Of a stretch of 43,104 nt of DNA, positions 8,203 to 16,504 are shown one piece after another; within the stretch, counting starts at the first letter, position 1, and the number at the start of each line of letters is the position of its first letter. A model generated the notes under the pieces. The model did not search any database. It saw only the letters and a program-made list of their open reading frames with translations, and was not told the origin of the DNA. The translations under genes and the position numbers were made by a program. Origin of the DNA: Bacteroidales bacterium UBA4231 (lineage in GTDB: Bacteria > Bacteroidota > Bacteroidia > Bacteroidales > UBA932); the NCBI GenBank assembly GCA_002396335.1, contig DGXN01000032.1, positions 1 to 43,104 on the forward strand, in the 5' to 3' direction.

Positions 8203-9852
8203 ATGAAACCTAACTATCCTCATTATCTGAAGCGTCTGGAAGATGCCACCAGGAAATTCTGGAACAAACCTGCCCTTAACACCATCGGCGGTGACTCGTT
8301 CACCTATGCCCAGATGGCAACCGATATCGCCCGCTTCCATATCATCTTCGAGAAAGCCGGCCTCAAGAAAGGAGACAAGATTGCCCTCTGCGCCAACAAC
8401 GGCGCGCGCTGGGGCTTCGCCTATATGGCGGTGAACACCTATGAAACCGTCATCGTCCCCATCCTTGCGGACTTCAAGCCCGAAAGCGTCATGGGCCTTG
8501 TGAACCATTCGGACAGTGTGGCCCTGTTCACCAACGCTTCCCGCTGGGCGCAGATGGACCCGGACAAGATGCCCGCCCTGAAGGTTGTCTTTGACGTGGA
8601 CAACTGGAATGTCCTCCTGTGCCGCGACCCCAAGATCCAGGAAGCCGTTGACAATCTGGACACCCTTTTCAAGGAGAAATATCCCGGCGGCTTCGGCCCG
8701 GACGACGTCCACTATCCCACCGACAACTGGGACGACCTGAGCACCATCAGTTACACCTCCGGCTCCACCGGAGACCCTAAAGGTGTCATGCTCACCTACC
8801 GTAACTTCGCCGCCAACGTGGACTACAGCCAGCGCCACGTCCCTGCCGGCGACAAGATGGTCTCCATGCTCCCGATGGCCCACATGTACGGCCTCGTGAT
8901 CGAGTTCATCTATCCGCTGTGCAACGGAACTTCCATCTACTGGATGTCCAAGGCCCCCACTCCGGCAGCCCTGCTGAAGGCCTTTGCAGACGTAAAGCCT
9001 TATCTTCTGATCACCGTCCCGCTGGTGATGGAAAAGATTTACAAGAGCAAGGTAAAACCCACCCTGGACAAGCCCCTCATCAAGGTCCTTACCAAGATCC
9101 CCGGCATCAACAACATCATCTACAAGAAGGTGAAAGACGGACTGGTGCAGGCCTTCGGCGGAAACGTGCAGGAATTCATCATGGGCGGCGCCGCCCTTAA
9201 CCCGGAAGTGGAACGCCTGTTCAAGCGCATCAAATTCCCTTATCTGGTCGGTTACGGCATGACAGAGGCCTGCCCTCTGCTGGCCTATGAGCATTGGACC
9301 AAATATGTGGCCGGTTCCTGCGGCAAAGCCGTCGACGTGGCCGAGGTGAGGATCGACTCTGACGACCCCCAGCACGTTGTCGGTGAAATCCAGGCCCGCG
9401 GTGAGAACATCACCATCGGCTACTACAAGAACGAAGAGGCCACGGCCAACGCCTTCACCGAAGACGGCTGGCTCCGCACCGGCGACCTGGGCATCATCGA
9501 CGCCGACGGCAACATCTTCATCCGCGGCCGCTCCAAGAACATGATCCTGGGCCCTTCCGGTCAGAACATCTATCCTGAGGAAGTGGAAGCCGTGGTGAAC
9601 AATCAGGCCTTCGTAATGGAAAGCGTCGTCGTGGACCGCGGCGGCAAACTCGTCGCCCTTGTCTTCCTGGATGAACAGGCCATCGCCAAGTCCCTCCTGG
9701 ACAGCGAAGCCAAGGCCAACATCCCTGAGAACATCCGCCTGGGTGCCAACCGCCAGCTGCCCGTGTACAGCCAGATTGCCAAGGTGGAAATCATGGACAA
9801 GCCCTTCGAGAAAACCCCGAAGATGAGTATCAGAAGGTTCCTGTATAAGTAA
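8203..9852 (+). CDS. AMP-forming long-chain fatty acid-CoA ligase
   Basis: Product of 549 residues in the ANL adenylating family. It activates a carboxylate (probably a fatty acid) with ATP, then forms the CoA thioester. Visible motifs are the phosphate-binding YTSGSTGDPKGVMLTY (near residues 184-199), the adenine-binding GYGMTEACP, the hinge region DGWLRTGDLG, GRSKNMILGPSGQNIYPEEVE, and the C-terminal catalytic lysine in EKTPKMSIRRFLYK. No signal peptide is seen. It is monocistronic, divergent from aguA and convergent with htpG across a shared terminator. The chain-length specificity cannot be read from the sequence. Confidence 0.9.
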   Translation: MKPNYPHYLKRLEDATRKFWNKPALNTIGGDSFTYAQMATDIARFHIIFEKAGLKKGDKIALCANNGARWGFAYMAVNTYETVIVPILADFKPESVMGLVNHSDSVALFTNASRWAQMDPDKMPALKVVFDVDNWNVLLCRDPKIQEAVDNLDTLFKEKYPGGFGPDDVHYPTDNWDDLSTISYTSGSTGDPKGVMLTYRNFAANVDYSQRHVPAGDKMVSMLPMAHMYGLVIEFIYPLCNGTSIYWMSKAPTPAALLKAFADVKPYLLITVPLVMEKIYKSKVKPTLDKPLIKVLTKIPGINNIIYKKVKDGLVQAFGGNVQEFIMGGAALNPEVERLFKRIKFPYLVGYGMTEACPLLAYEHWTKYVAGSCGKAVDVAEVRIDSDDPQHVVGEIQARGENITIGYYKNEEATANAFTEDGWLRTGDLGIIDADGNIFIRGRSKNMILGPSGQNIYPEEVEAVVNNQAFVMESVVVDRGGKLVALVFLDEQAIAKSLLDSEAKANIPENIRLGANRQLPVYSQIAKVEIMDKPFEKTPKMSIRRFLYK

Positions 9853-9853
9853 T

Positions 9854-9887
9854 AAAAAAAAACCGGCCTTTGAGCCGGTTTTTTTAT
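9854..9887. terminator. Bidirectional terminator between acyl-CoA ligase and htpG
   Basis: A run of A, a stem of AAACCGGC / GCCGGTTT type around a short loop, then a run of T. Symmetry of the A and T runs allows termination of both convergent transcripts. Its right end overlaps the htpG stop codon. Confidence 0.85.
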
Positions 9888-11869
9888 TTCAGGAGGCTGT
9901 AGCTTCGGGCGATGAAGTCGCTCAGGGCTTTTCCTTTGAGCATGCCGTTGGCAAGGAGGGCCAGGTCTACGATCTGATGCAGGCTCTCGTTGCCGGCGGC
10001 AAAGGATTCGACATCGGCCCGGTGGGCTTTACGGACGGCTTCGCGGGCCTGACGGGCCTTGGTCTTTTCCTCTTCCGGAGCGTCGGCAGGGGCTTCGGCG
10101 GGCAGTTCAGCCTGAGGCGCGACGCTGGAGAGTTTGTCGGCCCAGATTTTTGCGACCAGCGGGTGCTGCATGTTCACGGTGATGTTGTAGCTTTCGGGCA
10201 TGGAACCGTAGAAGTTCATACCGCCGCCCAGGGCGCTCATTTCGCGGTATCGGCGCATAAACTCATTCTGCGTGATAAGGATGGGGGCCGATTCTTCGCC
10301 CAGATTGTCGCCCACCACGTAGTAGTCGTTGCCGGCGGGGAGGACGGCTTTGAAGAGGTTCTCCAGGTCGTAGCGCTCATCTTCCTTCATTTCCAGCTTC
10401 ACCTTGTCCTCTTTGGGGATGAGGTTCTCCACCGCGTCGGAGTCCACGCGGGCGAAACGGGTGTCGGGGAGTTTCTGCTCCAGCAGGTTCACGTAATGGG
10501 CATCCAGTTCGCAGTCCATCAGGAGCACGTCGTACCCCTTGTCCTTGGCGGCCTGGATGAAGGCGTACTGGTCATCGGCCTTGGTGGCGTACAGGTATAC
10601 GAGTTTTTTGTCCTTGTCCGTCTGCTGGTCCTTCACGGCTTCCTTGTACTCGTCGAAGCTGAAGTATTTGCCGTCCACATTCTTCAGAAGGGCGAACTTG
10701 AGGGCGCGTTCGCAGAACTTCTCGTCGGAGAGCATGCCATACTCGATGAAGAGCTTCAGGTTGTCCCACTTCTGCTCCAGTTGGGCGCGCTGCTCCTTGA
10801 AGATGCCTTCCAGGCGGTCGGCCACTTTCTTGGTGATGTACGTGGAGATTTTCTTGACGGCGGCGTCGCTCTGCAGGTAGCTCCGGCTCACATTCAGCGG
10901 GATGTCGGGGGAGTCGATGACGCCGTGCAGCAGGGTCATGAAGTCCGGGACGATATTGTCCACATGGTCGGTTACGAACATCTGGTTGCAGTAGAGGGAA
11001 ATTTTGTTCCGCTCCACGGCCACGCGGTCTTTCAGCTTGGGGAAATACAGGATGCCGGTGAGGTTGAAGGGATAGTCCACATTCAGATGGATGTAGAACA
11101 GCGGGTCTTCATTCATCGGATACAGGGTCCGGTAGAAGTTCATGTAGTCTTCTTCCTTCAGTTCGGAAGGGGCTTTGGTCCAGAGCGGCTCTACGGCGTT
11201 GATTACCTTGTCCTTGTCGGTATCCACGTACTTGCCGTCCTTCCACTCCTGCTCCTTGCCGAAGACGATGGGAACGGGCATGAACTTGCAGTACTTCTGG
11301 AGGAGGCCTTCGATGCGGGCCTTTTCGGCATATTCCTTGGAATCGTCGTCCAGATAAAGGGTGATGACGGTGCCGCGCTCCTTCTTGTCAATCGGCTCCA
11401 TCTCATAGGCGGGAGAGCCGTCGCAGGTCCATTTCACAGCCTTGGAGCCCTCCTTCCAGGAAAGCGTCTCGATGGTCACTTTCTTCGAGACCATGAAAGC
11501 GCTGTAGAATCCCAGGCCGAAGTGGCCGATGATGTTGCCAATCTGGTCTTTGTATTTTTCCAGGAACTCGCCGGCCGACGAGAAAGCAATCTGATTGATG
11601 TACTTGTCCACTTCCTCCTCCGTCATGCCGATACCGTTGTCGATGATGCGGAGCTGCTGTTTCTTCTCGTCCAGCTGGATGGTGACTTTCAGTTCCCCCA
11701 CTTCCTCTTTGCATTCACCGGTTGCGGCGAGGGCCTTGAGCTTCTGCGTGGCATCCACGGCGTTGGCTACCAGCTCCCGCAGGAAAATCTCGTGGTCACT
11801 GTACAAAAACTGTTTGATAACCGGGAAGATGTTCTCGGTGGTTACTCCAATTTGTCCTTTGCTTGCCAT
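9884..11869 (-). CDS. htpG: Molecular chaperone HtpG (Hsp90)
   Basis: Product of 661 residues, an ATP-dependent cytosolic chaperone. The N-terminal GHKL ATPase is clear: LRELVANAVDATQKL, DNGIGMTEEE and GHFGLGFYSAFMV. The middle domain carries the client and arginine-loop region (NVSRSYLQSD). The start MASKGQIGVTTENIFPVIKQ matches Hsp90 N-termini; the frame is open upstream to the folE gene but that part is not Hsp90-like. A TATTTTTG box at 11891-11898 (minus) gives a short leader. The length is close to other Bacteroidota HtpG proteins, which run longer than the E. coli protein. Confidence 0.97.
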   Translation of the reverse strand: MASKGQIGVTTENIFPVIKQFLYSDHEIFLRELVANAVDATQKLKALAATGECKEEVGELKVTIQLDEKKQQLRIIDNGIGMTEEEVDKYINQIAFSSAGEFLEKYKDQIGNIIGHFGLGFYSAFMVSKKVTIETLSWKEGSKAVKWTCDGSPAYEMEPIDKKERGTVITLYLDDDSKEYAEKARIEGLLQKYCKFMPVPIVFGKEQEWKDGKYVDTDKDKVINAVEPLWTKAPSELKEEDYMNFYRTLYPMNEDPLFYIHLNVDYPFNLTGILYFPKLKDRVAVERNKISLYCNQMFVTDHVDNIVPDFMTLLHGVIDSPDIPLNVSRSYLQSDAAVKKISTYITKKVADRLEGIFKEQRAQLEQKWDNLKLFIEYGMLSDEKFCERALKFALLKNVDGKYFSFDEYKEAVKDQQTDKDKKLVYLYATKADDQYAFIQAAKDKGYDVLLMDCELDAHYVNLLEQKLPDTRFARVDSDAVENLIPKEDKVKLEMKEDERYDLENLFKAVLPAGNDYYVVGDNLGEESAPILITQNEFMRRYREMSALGGGMNFYGSMPESYNITVNMQHPLVAKIWADKLSSVAPQAELPAEAPADAPEEEKTKARQAREAVRKAHRADVESFAAGNESLHQIVDLALLANGMLKGKALSDFIARSYSLLK

Positions 11870-11890
11870 ATTGCTTATTTTATGTCTATT

Positions 11891-11898
11891 CAAAAATA
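11891..11898 (-). promoter_or_regulatory. -7 box of htpG
   Basis: TATTTTTG on the minus strand, 22 bases upstream of the htpG ATG. No heat-shock-specific element such as CIRCE was seen. Confidence 0.5.
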
Positions 11899-11970
11899 CC
11901 GGTCCCCTCAGGAACCGGTACAGAATACTCAAATTATGCGCCAAGCGCAAATCTCTGCCAAATTGGCAGG

Positions 11971-12561
11971 CTATTTCCCGATCAGTTCCAGGAACTCGTT
12001 GCGGGTTTTCTGGCTTCTGAGGAAAATGCCGGAGAAGGCAGACGTGGTGGTGACGGCATTGGACTTCTGAACGCCGCGCATGGACATGCACGTGTGCATG
12101 GCTTCAATGACGACGGCTACGCCCAGCGGATGCAGGGACTCCTGGATGCAGTCGCGGATTTGCTCCGTGAGACGTTCCTGGACCTGAAGCCTGCGGGCAT
12201 ACGTCTCCACAACGCGGGCAATCTTCGAGAGACCGGTGATTTCCCCGTTCGGAATATATGCGACATGTGCCTTGCCGATGAAAGGAAGCATGTGATGCTC
12301 GCACAGGGAGAACAGTTCGATGTCCTTGACGATGACCATGTGGTTGTAGGGCTCTTGGAACAGAGCGCTCTGTACCAGAGCCTCCCCGTTTTGGAAATAT
12401 CCCTGGGTCAGGAACTGCATGGCCTTTGCCACCCGTTCCGGCGTTTTCTCGAGACCTTCCCGTGCAGGATCCTCTCCCAGCAGGCCCAGAATGGCTTTAA
12501 TGTGCCCCGCAATTTCTTTAGTGACTTTTTCGTCGTATTCTTCTATCTTTCTGTATGCCAT
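11971..12561 (-). CDS. folE: GTP cyclohydrolase I
   Basis: Product of 196 residues that converts GTP to 7,8-dihydroneopterin triphosphate, the first step of folate synthesis. Zinc ligands C87 and H90 ([10 protein letters not shown]) and C158 (HTCMSMRGV) are present, as are [10 protein letters not shown] and the C-terminal [10 protein letters not shown] block. The length is typical of type IA FolE. A TAATTTTG box at 12603-12610 on the minus strand is a likely promoter. It is divergent from the DUF2795 gene. Confidence 0.97.
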   Translation of the reverse strand: MAYRKIEEYDEKVTKEIAGHIKAILGLLGEDPAREGLEKTPERVAKAMQFLTQGYFQNGEALVQSALFQEPYNHMVIVKDIELFSLCEHHMLPFIGKAHVAYIPNGEITGLSKIARVVETYARRLQVQERLTEQIRDCIQESLHPLGVAVVIEAMHTCMSMRGVQKSNAVTTTSAFSGIFLRSQKTRNEFLELIGK

Positions 12562-12602
12562 TGGTCTAGACTTTGTAGCAAATGCTGTTGTAAAATGGAA
12601 TG

Positions 12603-12610
12603 CAAAATTA
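12603..12610 (-). promoter_or_regulatory. -7 box of folE
   Basis: TAATTTTG on the minus strand, about 42 bases before the folE ATG. This is a single-box match without a clear -33 element. Confidence 0.45.
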
Positions 12611-12642
12611 GCGAAAAAAATTCATTATATCATTTTTTTACC

Positions 12643-12650
12643 TATCTTTG
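12643..12650 (+). promoter_or_regulatory. -7 box of DUF2795 gene
   Basis: TATCTTTG followed by GCAG, a textbook Bacteroidota -7 box. It leaves a leader of roughly 58 bases before the ATG at 12715. Confidence 0.6.
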
Positions 12651-12714
12651 CAGCCCGATACAAGGGAGAACCCCCTTAACCAACTGATTATAAAATAATA
12701 AAACGATACAAGCT

Positions 12715-12939
12715 ATGTTTTGGACACTTGAACTCGCGAGCAGCCTGGACGACGCTCCGTGGCCCGCAACAAAAGACGAACTGATTGACTACGCCACCCG
12801 CACCTGTGCTCCGGAAGAAGTCATCGAAAACCTCGAAGAACTGGACGACGACAACGCCGAGATCTACGAATCCATCGAAGACATCTGGCCCGACTATCCC
12901 ACAAAAGAAGATTTTATGTGGAATGAGGAAGAATATTAG
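12715..12939 (+). CDS. DUF2795 small acidic protein
   Basis: Product of 74 residues, very acidic, starting MFWTLELASSLDDAPWPATK and ending IWPDYPTKEDFMWNEEEY. I recognise this as the conserved small protein of Bacteroidota carrying a DUF2795 domain; its biochemical role is unknown. It has its own promoter. The last 21 bases before and into its stop codon recur with one mismatch at 14975-14995, which suggests the 3' end of this gene was used as an integration target (see findings). Confidence 0.85.
   Translation: MFWTLELASSLDDAPWPATKDELIDYATRTCAPEEVIENLEELDDDNAEIYESIEDIWPDYPTKEDFMWNEEEY
12917..12937 (+). repeat. Putative attL: direct repeat in 3' end of DUF2795 gene
   Basis: A 21-bp stretch encoding the final residues (WNEEEY) recurs in the same orientation at 14975-14995 with 20 of 21 bases identical; position 12927 G is A in the other copy. 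The two copies bracket about 2 kb that contains the first DUF4143 ATPase, as expected of attachment sites left by a tyrosine recombinase that targets a gene end and restores it. No intact integrase is present, so the interpretation is inferred. Confidence 0.55.
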
Positions 12940-12973
12940 GGGCTTAACTACCTAAAAATAAGCAATTTAAGCG

Positions 12974-13007
12974 CATCGGGTACGGTTTTTACAGACCGTG
13001 CCCGATG
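12974..13007 (+). other. Strong hairpin downstream of DUF2795 gene
   Basis: A 13-bp stem (12974-12986 with 12995-13007, one G-T wobble) closes an 8-base loop. There is no T run after it, so it is not a standard intrinsic terminator. It lies just inside the left putative attachment site and ends where the three 10-bp tandem units start. Confidence 0.55.
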
Positions 13008-13062
13008 GCATTTTATGGCATTCTACGGCATTTTAGGGAAACGAAAGTTACCGCAAAAGTTA
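13007..13062 (+). repeat. Left copy of composite repeat module
   Basis: Three tandem 10-bp units (GGCATTTTAT, GGCATTCTAC, GGCATTTTAG; 13007-13036) are followed after 7 bases by the 19-mer AAAGTTACCGCAAAAGTTA (13044-13062). The same layout recurs at 14771-14827. The function is unknown; recombinase binding sites are one possibility. Confidence 0.65.
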
Positions 13063-13069
13063 GAATCGC

Positions 13070-13099
13070 TTTGCGTATTAGAATTTTATTGTAAATTTG
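13070..13099 (+). promoter_or_regulatory. Promoter of first DUF4143 ATPase
   Basis: TTTG at 13070-13073 and TAAATTTG at 13092-13099 with 18 bases between them. The leader to the ATG at 13126 is about 20 bases. Confidence 0.65.
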
Positions 13100-13125
13100 C
13101 AGTAGATTTCGAATAAAGGATTAAT

Positions 13126-14388
13126 ATGGAAGCTTACGTAAAACGGGATTTATATCTTAACCGCCTGATTGTCAGGAGGGATAACGGGCAGATTAAAGCA
13201 GTTACCGGGCCGAGGCGTTCCGGTAAGTCCTTCCTATTGGATCCCATATATAGGGATTATCTCATTTCCAAAGGTGTTCCCGAAGACCACATTATCATCA
13301 TTTCTTTTGATATAGAGGATGAGGACACTCCTAAAGAACTGCTGGACCGGGAGAAGCTGAAAGAATACCTTTATTCCAGAATCACATCGCAGACCGAGAA
13401 CTACTATGTCTTCCTGGACGAAATACAGGAGGTCGATGGCTTCGAAAGGATTGTCAATGGCCTTAATAAGCGTCAGAATGTTGATGTGTATGTCACCGGC
13501 AGTAATTCCAAGTTCCTCTCAAGCGAAATCAATACCATCTTCCGCGGGCGCAGCGATGAGGTCAGCATCCTTCCGTTTACTTTCCGTGAATTCTGTCAGA
13601 ACCGGCCGGAAAGTGTCAATGAACTGTGGAAGGAGTATTACACTTATGGTGGCCTTCCCGCACTTAGGAAAATGCCGACGGCGGAGCAGAAGACCACGTA
13701 TCTCCAGAGATTGTGGAAGAAGACTTATTTGGACGATGTGGTCGAGCGTCATAACGTTGAAAACCGGGAAGCACTTGAAGCCATAGCCGATGCACTCTGC
13801 TCTTCCATCGGCTCCCTCACCAACACGACCCGCATCACCAACACGCTGGAAAGTGTCCGTAAAATCAAGATAACAGATGACACGGTTGCTAAGTATATCG
13901 GCTACCTGGAAGAGGCGTTCCTGTTTAACGAGGCGCGACGCTATAACATCAAAGGCAACAAGTATTACGAGAATATCAAGAAATACTACTCGATAGATGT
14001 CGGCCTAAGAAACGCAAGACTGAATTACCGTCAATTGGAGCAGACTCACCTGATGGAGAACATCATTTTCAATGAACTGCTGTACCGTGGTTATGCGGTG
14101 GACGTTGGTGTCGTTGAGCACCGTAAAATGGTCGATGGCAAGTCAGAGTACAAGCAATATGAGGTCGATTTCATCGCCACGGACGGGAACGAGAAGTACT
14201 ATATTCAGTCGGCATACGAGATTGAAACCGAAGAAAAACGTGAGCAGGAACTGAATTCACTCAAACGGATTGATGATTTCTTCCAGAAGATTGTCATTGT
14301 CAAGGATGACATTATGCCCTACAAGGACAATAACGGAATCCTGTTTACTGGACTGTTTCAGTTCCTCTCCAGCGACAAGCTCGCATAA
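13126..14388 (+). CDS. AAA-family ATPase with C-terminal DUF4143 domain (copy 1)
   Basis: Product of 420 residues. The N-terminal AAA_14-type ATPase has Walker A GPRRSGKS (residues 28-35), Walker B YYVFLDEIQEV (D98, E99) and a sensor-like VTGSNSKFLS. The C-terminal DUF4143 domain contains YEVDFIAT and a YIQSAYEIE segment that resembles a PD-(D/E)XK-like core. Members of this family are common in gut Bacteroidales, often in variable regions, and their function is not established. The gene is clearly more AT-rich than its neighbours and is bracketed by direct repeats, consistent with acquisition by transfer. A distant paralogue follows at 15193. Confidence 0.85.
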   Translation: MEAYVKRDLYLNRLIVRRDNGQIKAVTGPRRSGKSFLLDPIYRDYLISKGVPEDHIIIISFDIEDEDTPKELLDREKLKEYLYSRITSQTENYYVFLDEIQEVDGFERIVNGLNKRQNVDVYVTGSNSKFLSSEINTIFRGRSDEVSILPFTFREFCQNRPESVNELWKEYYTYGGLPALRKMPTAEQKTTYLQRLWKKTYLDDVVERHNVENREALEAIADALCSSIGSLTNTTRITNTLESVRKIKITDDTVAKYIGYLEEAFLFNEARRYNIKGNKYYENIKKYYSIDVGLRNARLNYRQLEQTHLMENIIFNELLYRGYAVDVGVVEHRKMVDGKSEYKQYEVDFIATDGNEKYYIQSAYEIETEEKREQELNSLKRIDDFFQKIVIVKDDIMPYKDNNGILFTGLFQFLSSDKLA

Positions 14389-14770
14389 ATTCTCTCGAGT
14401 TTTATTGTAAAATAACAATGTTTATCGACAGCTTTCCGGCCCGGTCACACCGTATGTTACGATGCATGGTTTGTATCAGGCGATAGGTGATTCAAATAAG
14501 ACAGGTGATGTGTCAAAAAAGGCTAAGGAACTATTGTCTTCGCCTGCATTATTTATTTCTGAGAAACAACGAAGCACGATAATGCAATCTCTATAGTACT
14601 CTATCTCGGCAAAGCATAAATATCATGTTTCCGGTAGTCATTTTCTTCCTTCGGTAGTTGTGTAACTCACGCAAAAAGTGTATATTCGTACTCCCTGTGA
14701 TAGGGAGCAACACATTGCGGATTTTTGATCCTGCTTGACGGTGTTTTTGATGGCCATTTCAAGTGGTGGC
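14389..14770. other. Non-coding or decayed stretch
   Basis: AT-rich sequence without a convincing gene. An open frame without a start runs from just after 14410 to 14596 and includes a 44-codon ATG-initiated ORF (14462-14596, MHGLYQAIGDSNKTG...). It could be the remnant of a larger gene, but I do not recognise it. A small dyad (TACTCCCT / AGGGAGCA region near 14690-14710) is also present. Confidence 0.3.
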
Positions 14771-14827
14771 GGAATTATACGGAAATCTATGGAATTTTAT
14801 AGCCCCCCAAAGTTACCGCAAAAGTTA
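14771..14827 (+). repeat. Right copy of composite repeat module
   Basis: Three 10-bp units (GGAATTATAC, GGAAATCTAT, GGAATTTTAT; 14771-14800) are followed after 8 bases by AAAGTTACCGCAAAAGTTA (14809-14827). A further partial repeat unit GTTACCGCAA follows at once. Read forward, the sequence after 14809 is open (KVTAKVTASRKNRKFKPRYLE) and may be a scrap of a recombinase N-terminus, but this is weak. Confidence 0.65.
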
Positions 14828-14974
14828 CCGCAAGCCGTAAAAACCGAAAGTTTAAGCCTCGGTATTTAGAGGACTCCTCAAGCGAATGTTGGCCGAATAT
14901 TGATTCATATTCAATTAGTTGCAGAAGATGGCCAATAAATTAACACAAGGTATGGTTAGTGCTACTATGCATCT

Positions 14975-14995
14975 TGTGGAATGAAGAAGAATATT
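14975..14995 (+). repeat. Putative attR: second copy of DUF2795 gene end
   Basis: Near-perfect direct repeat (20 of 21 bases) of 12917-12937. The sequence that follows (14996 onward) leads within 27 bases to a strong terminator, which would be the natural terminator of the DUF2795 gene before the insertion. Confidence 0.55.
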
Positions 14996-15022
14996 GATTT
15001 GATAATCAAATAGTTAGCCTTT

Positions 15023-15055
15023 AGCCCGCTCCTGATGGAGTGGGCTTCTTTTTTG
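15023..15055 (+). terminator. Intrinsic terminator beyond the right repeat
   Basis: A 10-bp stem AGCCCGCTCC / GGAGTGGGCT (one G-T pair) with a TGAT loop is followed by TTCTTTTTT. It is probably the original terminator of the DUF2795 gene, now separated from it by the insertion. Confidence 0.8.
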
Positions 15056-15163
15056 TCGTCAGGTTTTTCAACAAGTACCAGACGAGCGAAATCACCCAAC
15101 TATATTTAATGAACAAAATCTAAAATGAGTCACCTTTGTTTAGTATAGTCAACAAATTTTAAT

Positions 15164-15171
15164 TATCTTTG
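15164..15171 (+). promoter_or_regulatory. -7 box of second DUF4143 ATPase
   Basis: TATCTTTG followed by GCA. It excludes the TTG at 15169 as a start and supports the ATG at 15193 with a leader of about 15 bases. Confidence 0.6.
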
Positions 15172-15192
15172 CATTTGAAAGGTACAGATACT

Positions 15193-16404
15193 ATGGATTT
15201 GATATCAAGACCCAATTACTACTCCAAGCTGGAGAAACTCCTCGGAAAAGGCGTTTTGATTGTACTCACGGGCCAACGGCGCGTGGGAAAAAGCTATGTG
15301 ATGAAGGAACTCGTCGCCCGTAAACAAGAAGAAGCTGGAGCCAATGTGATTTACATTGACAAAGAGAAGACGGCTTTCGACTTCATCGCAACTTATAAAG
15401 ACCTTGTTGCATACGTGGATGAACGTCTGGACAAGTCAAAGCATAATTACATCCTGATTGATGAAGTCCAGGAAATCGAGGAGTTCGAACGCGGCCTTAG
15501 GAACTACTACAATGAATCCTATATCGATGTGGTAGTTACCGGCAGCAACTCCGACATCCTTTCCGGTGAACTGGGGAGCATGCTTTCCGGCCGATATCTG
15601 GAGGTGTACATCCAAGGGCTGAGTTATCCCGAATTCTTGGAGTTTCACGGTCTGGAGGATGGTGAATCGGCCCTGAACAAATATATCAATTATGGCGGTC
15701 TTCCAGGACTACGGCCTTTCGGACTGGATAATCCTGATACCATCAACGACTATCTTCAGGGCGTCTACAACACCATTTTGGTCAAGGATATCATCCGGCG
15801 CAAGAAGATTCGGAATGTTTCTTTCCTGGAAAATCTCATTCGCTTCATTGCCGACAATATCGGCAAGCAGATGTCGGCTACCAGCGTCCAGAACTACATG
15901 GCCTCCAATGAGAGCGAAGTATCTAAGAACCTGGTTCTCAAATATATGAAGTTCATTACCGAAGCTTATCTTGCTACGTCAGTCTCACGGTATAATATTC
16001 ATGGGAAGAAGCTCCTGGAGACCAATGACAAGTATTACTTCGGAGATGTAGGAGTCCGTAATTTCATCGTCGGCGGACGCAGGGCGAATGACATCGACAA
16101 TATTTTGGAGAATCTCGTTTACCAACAGATGGTGCGTCTGGGCTATGACGTGAAGGTCGGGCAGCTATACAGCACAGAGATAGACTTTGTCGGGACAAAG
16201 GGCGACGAGGTTGTCTATGTCCAAGTTGCATACCTGATTTCGGAAGAAAAGACATTCAATCGCGAATTCGGAAATCTGATGCCCATCAAGGACAACTATC
16301 CCAAATATGTCATATCCATGACACCATACATGGATTCCTCCCAATGGGAGGGCATCATCCACATTCCTTTTGCCGATTTCCTGAAGAAAGGATTTGCGAA
16401 ATAA
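15193..16404 (+). CDS. AAA-family ATPase with C-terminal DUF4143 domain (copy 2)
   Basis: Product of 403 residues starting MDLISRPNYYSKLEKLL. Walker A is GQRRVGKS (27-34), Walker B is YILIDEVQEI (D90, E91) and a VTGSNSDILS sensor-like segment follows. The C-terminal DUF4143 part contains TEIDFVGTKGDEVVYVQVAY, the same position where copy 1 has EVDFIATDGNEKYYIQSAY. The upstream open frame begins with TTG inside the promoter, so the ATG is preferred. It shares only modest similarity with copy 1, so the two are not a recent duplication. It lies just outside the right putative attachment site. Role unknown. Confidence 0.85.
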   Translation: MDLISRPNYYSKLEKLLGKGVLIVLTGQRRVGKSYVMKELVARKQEEAGANVIYIDKEKTAFDFIATYKDLVAYVDERLDKSKHNYILIDEVQEIEEFERGLRNYYNESYIDVVVTGSNSDILSGELGSMLSGRYLEVYIQGLSYPEFLEFHGLEDGESALNKYINYGGLPGLRPFGLDNPDTINDYLQGVYNTILVKDIIRRKKIRNVSFLENLIRFIADNIGKQMSATSVQNYMASNESEVSKNLVLKYMKFITEAYLATSVSRYNIHGKKLLETNDKYYFGDVGVRNFIVGGRRANDIDNILENLVYQQMVRLGYDVKVGQLYSTEIDFVGTKGDEVVYVQVAYLISEEKTFNREFGNLMPIKDNYPKYVISMTPYMDSSQWEGIIHIPFADFLKKGFAK

Positions 16405-16475
16405 CTACACGACAGGACTTCTCTATATACAACCCGTTGGAAAACAGGAGGAATAGGTTTTTCAAGAAAACATTT

Positions 16476-16483
16476 TATTTTTG
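16476..16483 (+). promoter_or_regulatory. Possible -7 box before decayed gene
   Basis: TATTTTTG, 22 bases before an ATG at 16505. That ATG opens only a 32-codon frame (MKLIERFLHYKAASV..., stop 16601-16603) before the nitroreductase-like fragment continues in another frame. Confidence 0.4.
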
Positions 16484-16504
16484 TAATATCAAGTCTCGGT
16501 TTCT

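Noticed and set aside
13007..13036. Tandem 10-bp units considered as a CRISPR-like array
   Set aside because: Units are adjacent without spacers and there are only three; no cas genes in the window.
14462..14596. A 44-codon ORF (MHGLYQAIGDSNKTG...)
   Set aside because: No promoter box upstream and no recognised family. Kept only as a possible remnant in the description of the gap.
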